Below are positions 63,980 through 64,000 of a DNA stretch of 64,000 nt, piece after piece. The stretch spans positions 3,703,293 to 3,767,292 of the forward strand of contig NZ_AP017655.1 in NCBI RefSeq assembly GCF_002355855.1, read 5' to 3'. Source of the DNA: Sphingobium cloacae (GTDB lineage Bacteria > Pseudomonadota > Alphaproteobacteria > Sphingomonadales > Sphingomonadaceae). How positions within the stretch are numbered: position 1 is the stretch's first letter; the number at the start of each line of letters is the position of its first letter. Under the pieces are notes generated by a model that had not been told where the DNA came from, did not search any database, and worked only from the letters and a program-made list of their open reading frames with translations. Both the position numbers and the translations under genes were made by a program.

Positions 63980-64000
63980 GTGGACGGGCAGGAGGGACAG
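63980..64000 (+). CDS. Possible first seven codons of dnaA (partial)
   Basis: GTG 63980, with AAAGGA upstream, opens a frame VDGQEGQ that runs to the window edge. The only basis for calling it dnaA is the conserved order ubiE / mutM - rpsT - dnaA in related genomes. Seven codons cannot identify a protein, and the true start could lie beyond the edge. Confidence 0.35.

Overview
The window looks like a chromosomal segment of an alphaproteobacterium of the family Sphingomonadaceae (Sphingobium/Sphingomonas type). The reasons are high GC with strongly GC-biased third positions, a class I lysyl-tRNA synthetase, the alphaproteobacterial neighbourhood bolA - dnaJ-like - cobS - cobT, the block rpsT - mutM / ubiE - ubiB - coaBC - dut, and an outer-membrane TonB-dependent receptor of the type abundant in sphingomonads. 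The genus is inference; no rRNA is present to settle it.

Layout. 1-5.3 kb is the only accessory-looking part: a truncated TonB-dependent receptor gene at the window edge, an Old Yellow Enzyme gene split by an internally deleted IS481-family element, and a scar made of a fragment of an unrecognised gene, the 3' tail of an IS3-family transposase and a 3'-truncated GreA/GreB-type gene. 5.4-10.8 kb holds cobT, a tyrosine phosphatase, an OsmC-like gene and cobS as one overlapping leftward unit, then DUF1294, a DnaJ-domain gene and bolA. 10.8-14.2 kb holds small metabolic and stress genes (pirin, Rid family, ArsC/Spx-like, an Rrf2 regulator with an FNR-like box, a metallo-hydrolase, MAPEG). 14.4-17.5 kb is rpmF-plsX-fabH-ihfA-MerR (lipid initiation plus nucleoid protein). 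17.5-26.1 kb carries GNAT, SixA-like phosphatase, a large DinG/XPD-like helicase, PilZ, lysK, and two RcnB-like secreted proteins flanking a 2OG-Fe(II) oxygenase. 26.5-32.6 kb has typA, a TelA plus membrane partner pair, a lipoprotein-signal methyltransferase and prfB. 33-37.3 kb has DUF1176, a cobalamin adenosyltransferase, a small membrane protein, gluQ, an HNH protein and a Crp/Fnr regulator.

37.5-43.6 kb has murA overlapped by an HWE histidine kinase that converges on a single-domain response regulator, then DUF2188, an AlkA-like glycosylase, a ferredoxin, a lipoprotein and an rRNA methyltransferase. A tRNA-Tyr at 43.7 kb is followed by an SMR transporter, a GH3 glycosidase, an ABC-F ATPase, an AI-2E-type permease, a thioesterase, DUF983, pabB-pabC and an aspartate aminotransferase. 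54.4-57.1 kb is thrS-infC. 57.2-62.3 kb is a tightly overlapping leftward operon, ubiE-ubiB-coaBC-dut-moeB-dsrE (ubiquinone, CoA, nucleotide hygiene, sulfur transfer). mutM and rpsT read rightward to the end, where an AT-rich island, a perfect palindrome and what may be the first seven codons of dnaA close the window.

Most of the window is conserved housekeeping DNA. I did not find a clear new defence or mobile system. The most informative observations are the exact reconstruction of the IS481 insertion (with the target site supplying the transposase stop codon), the decayed scar next to cobT, a SAM methyltransferase that carries a lipoprotein signal, the murA/HWE kinase/response-regulator overlaps, two families of dispersed intergenic repeats, and the probable dnaA upstream region.
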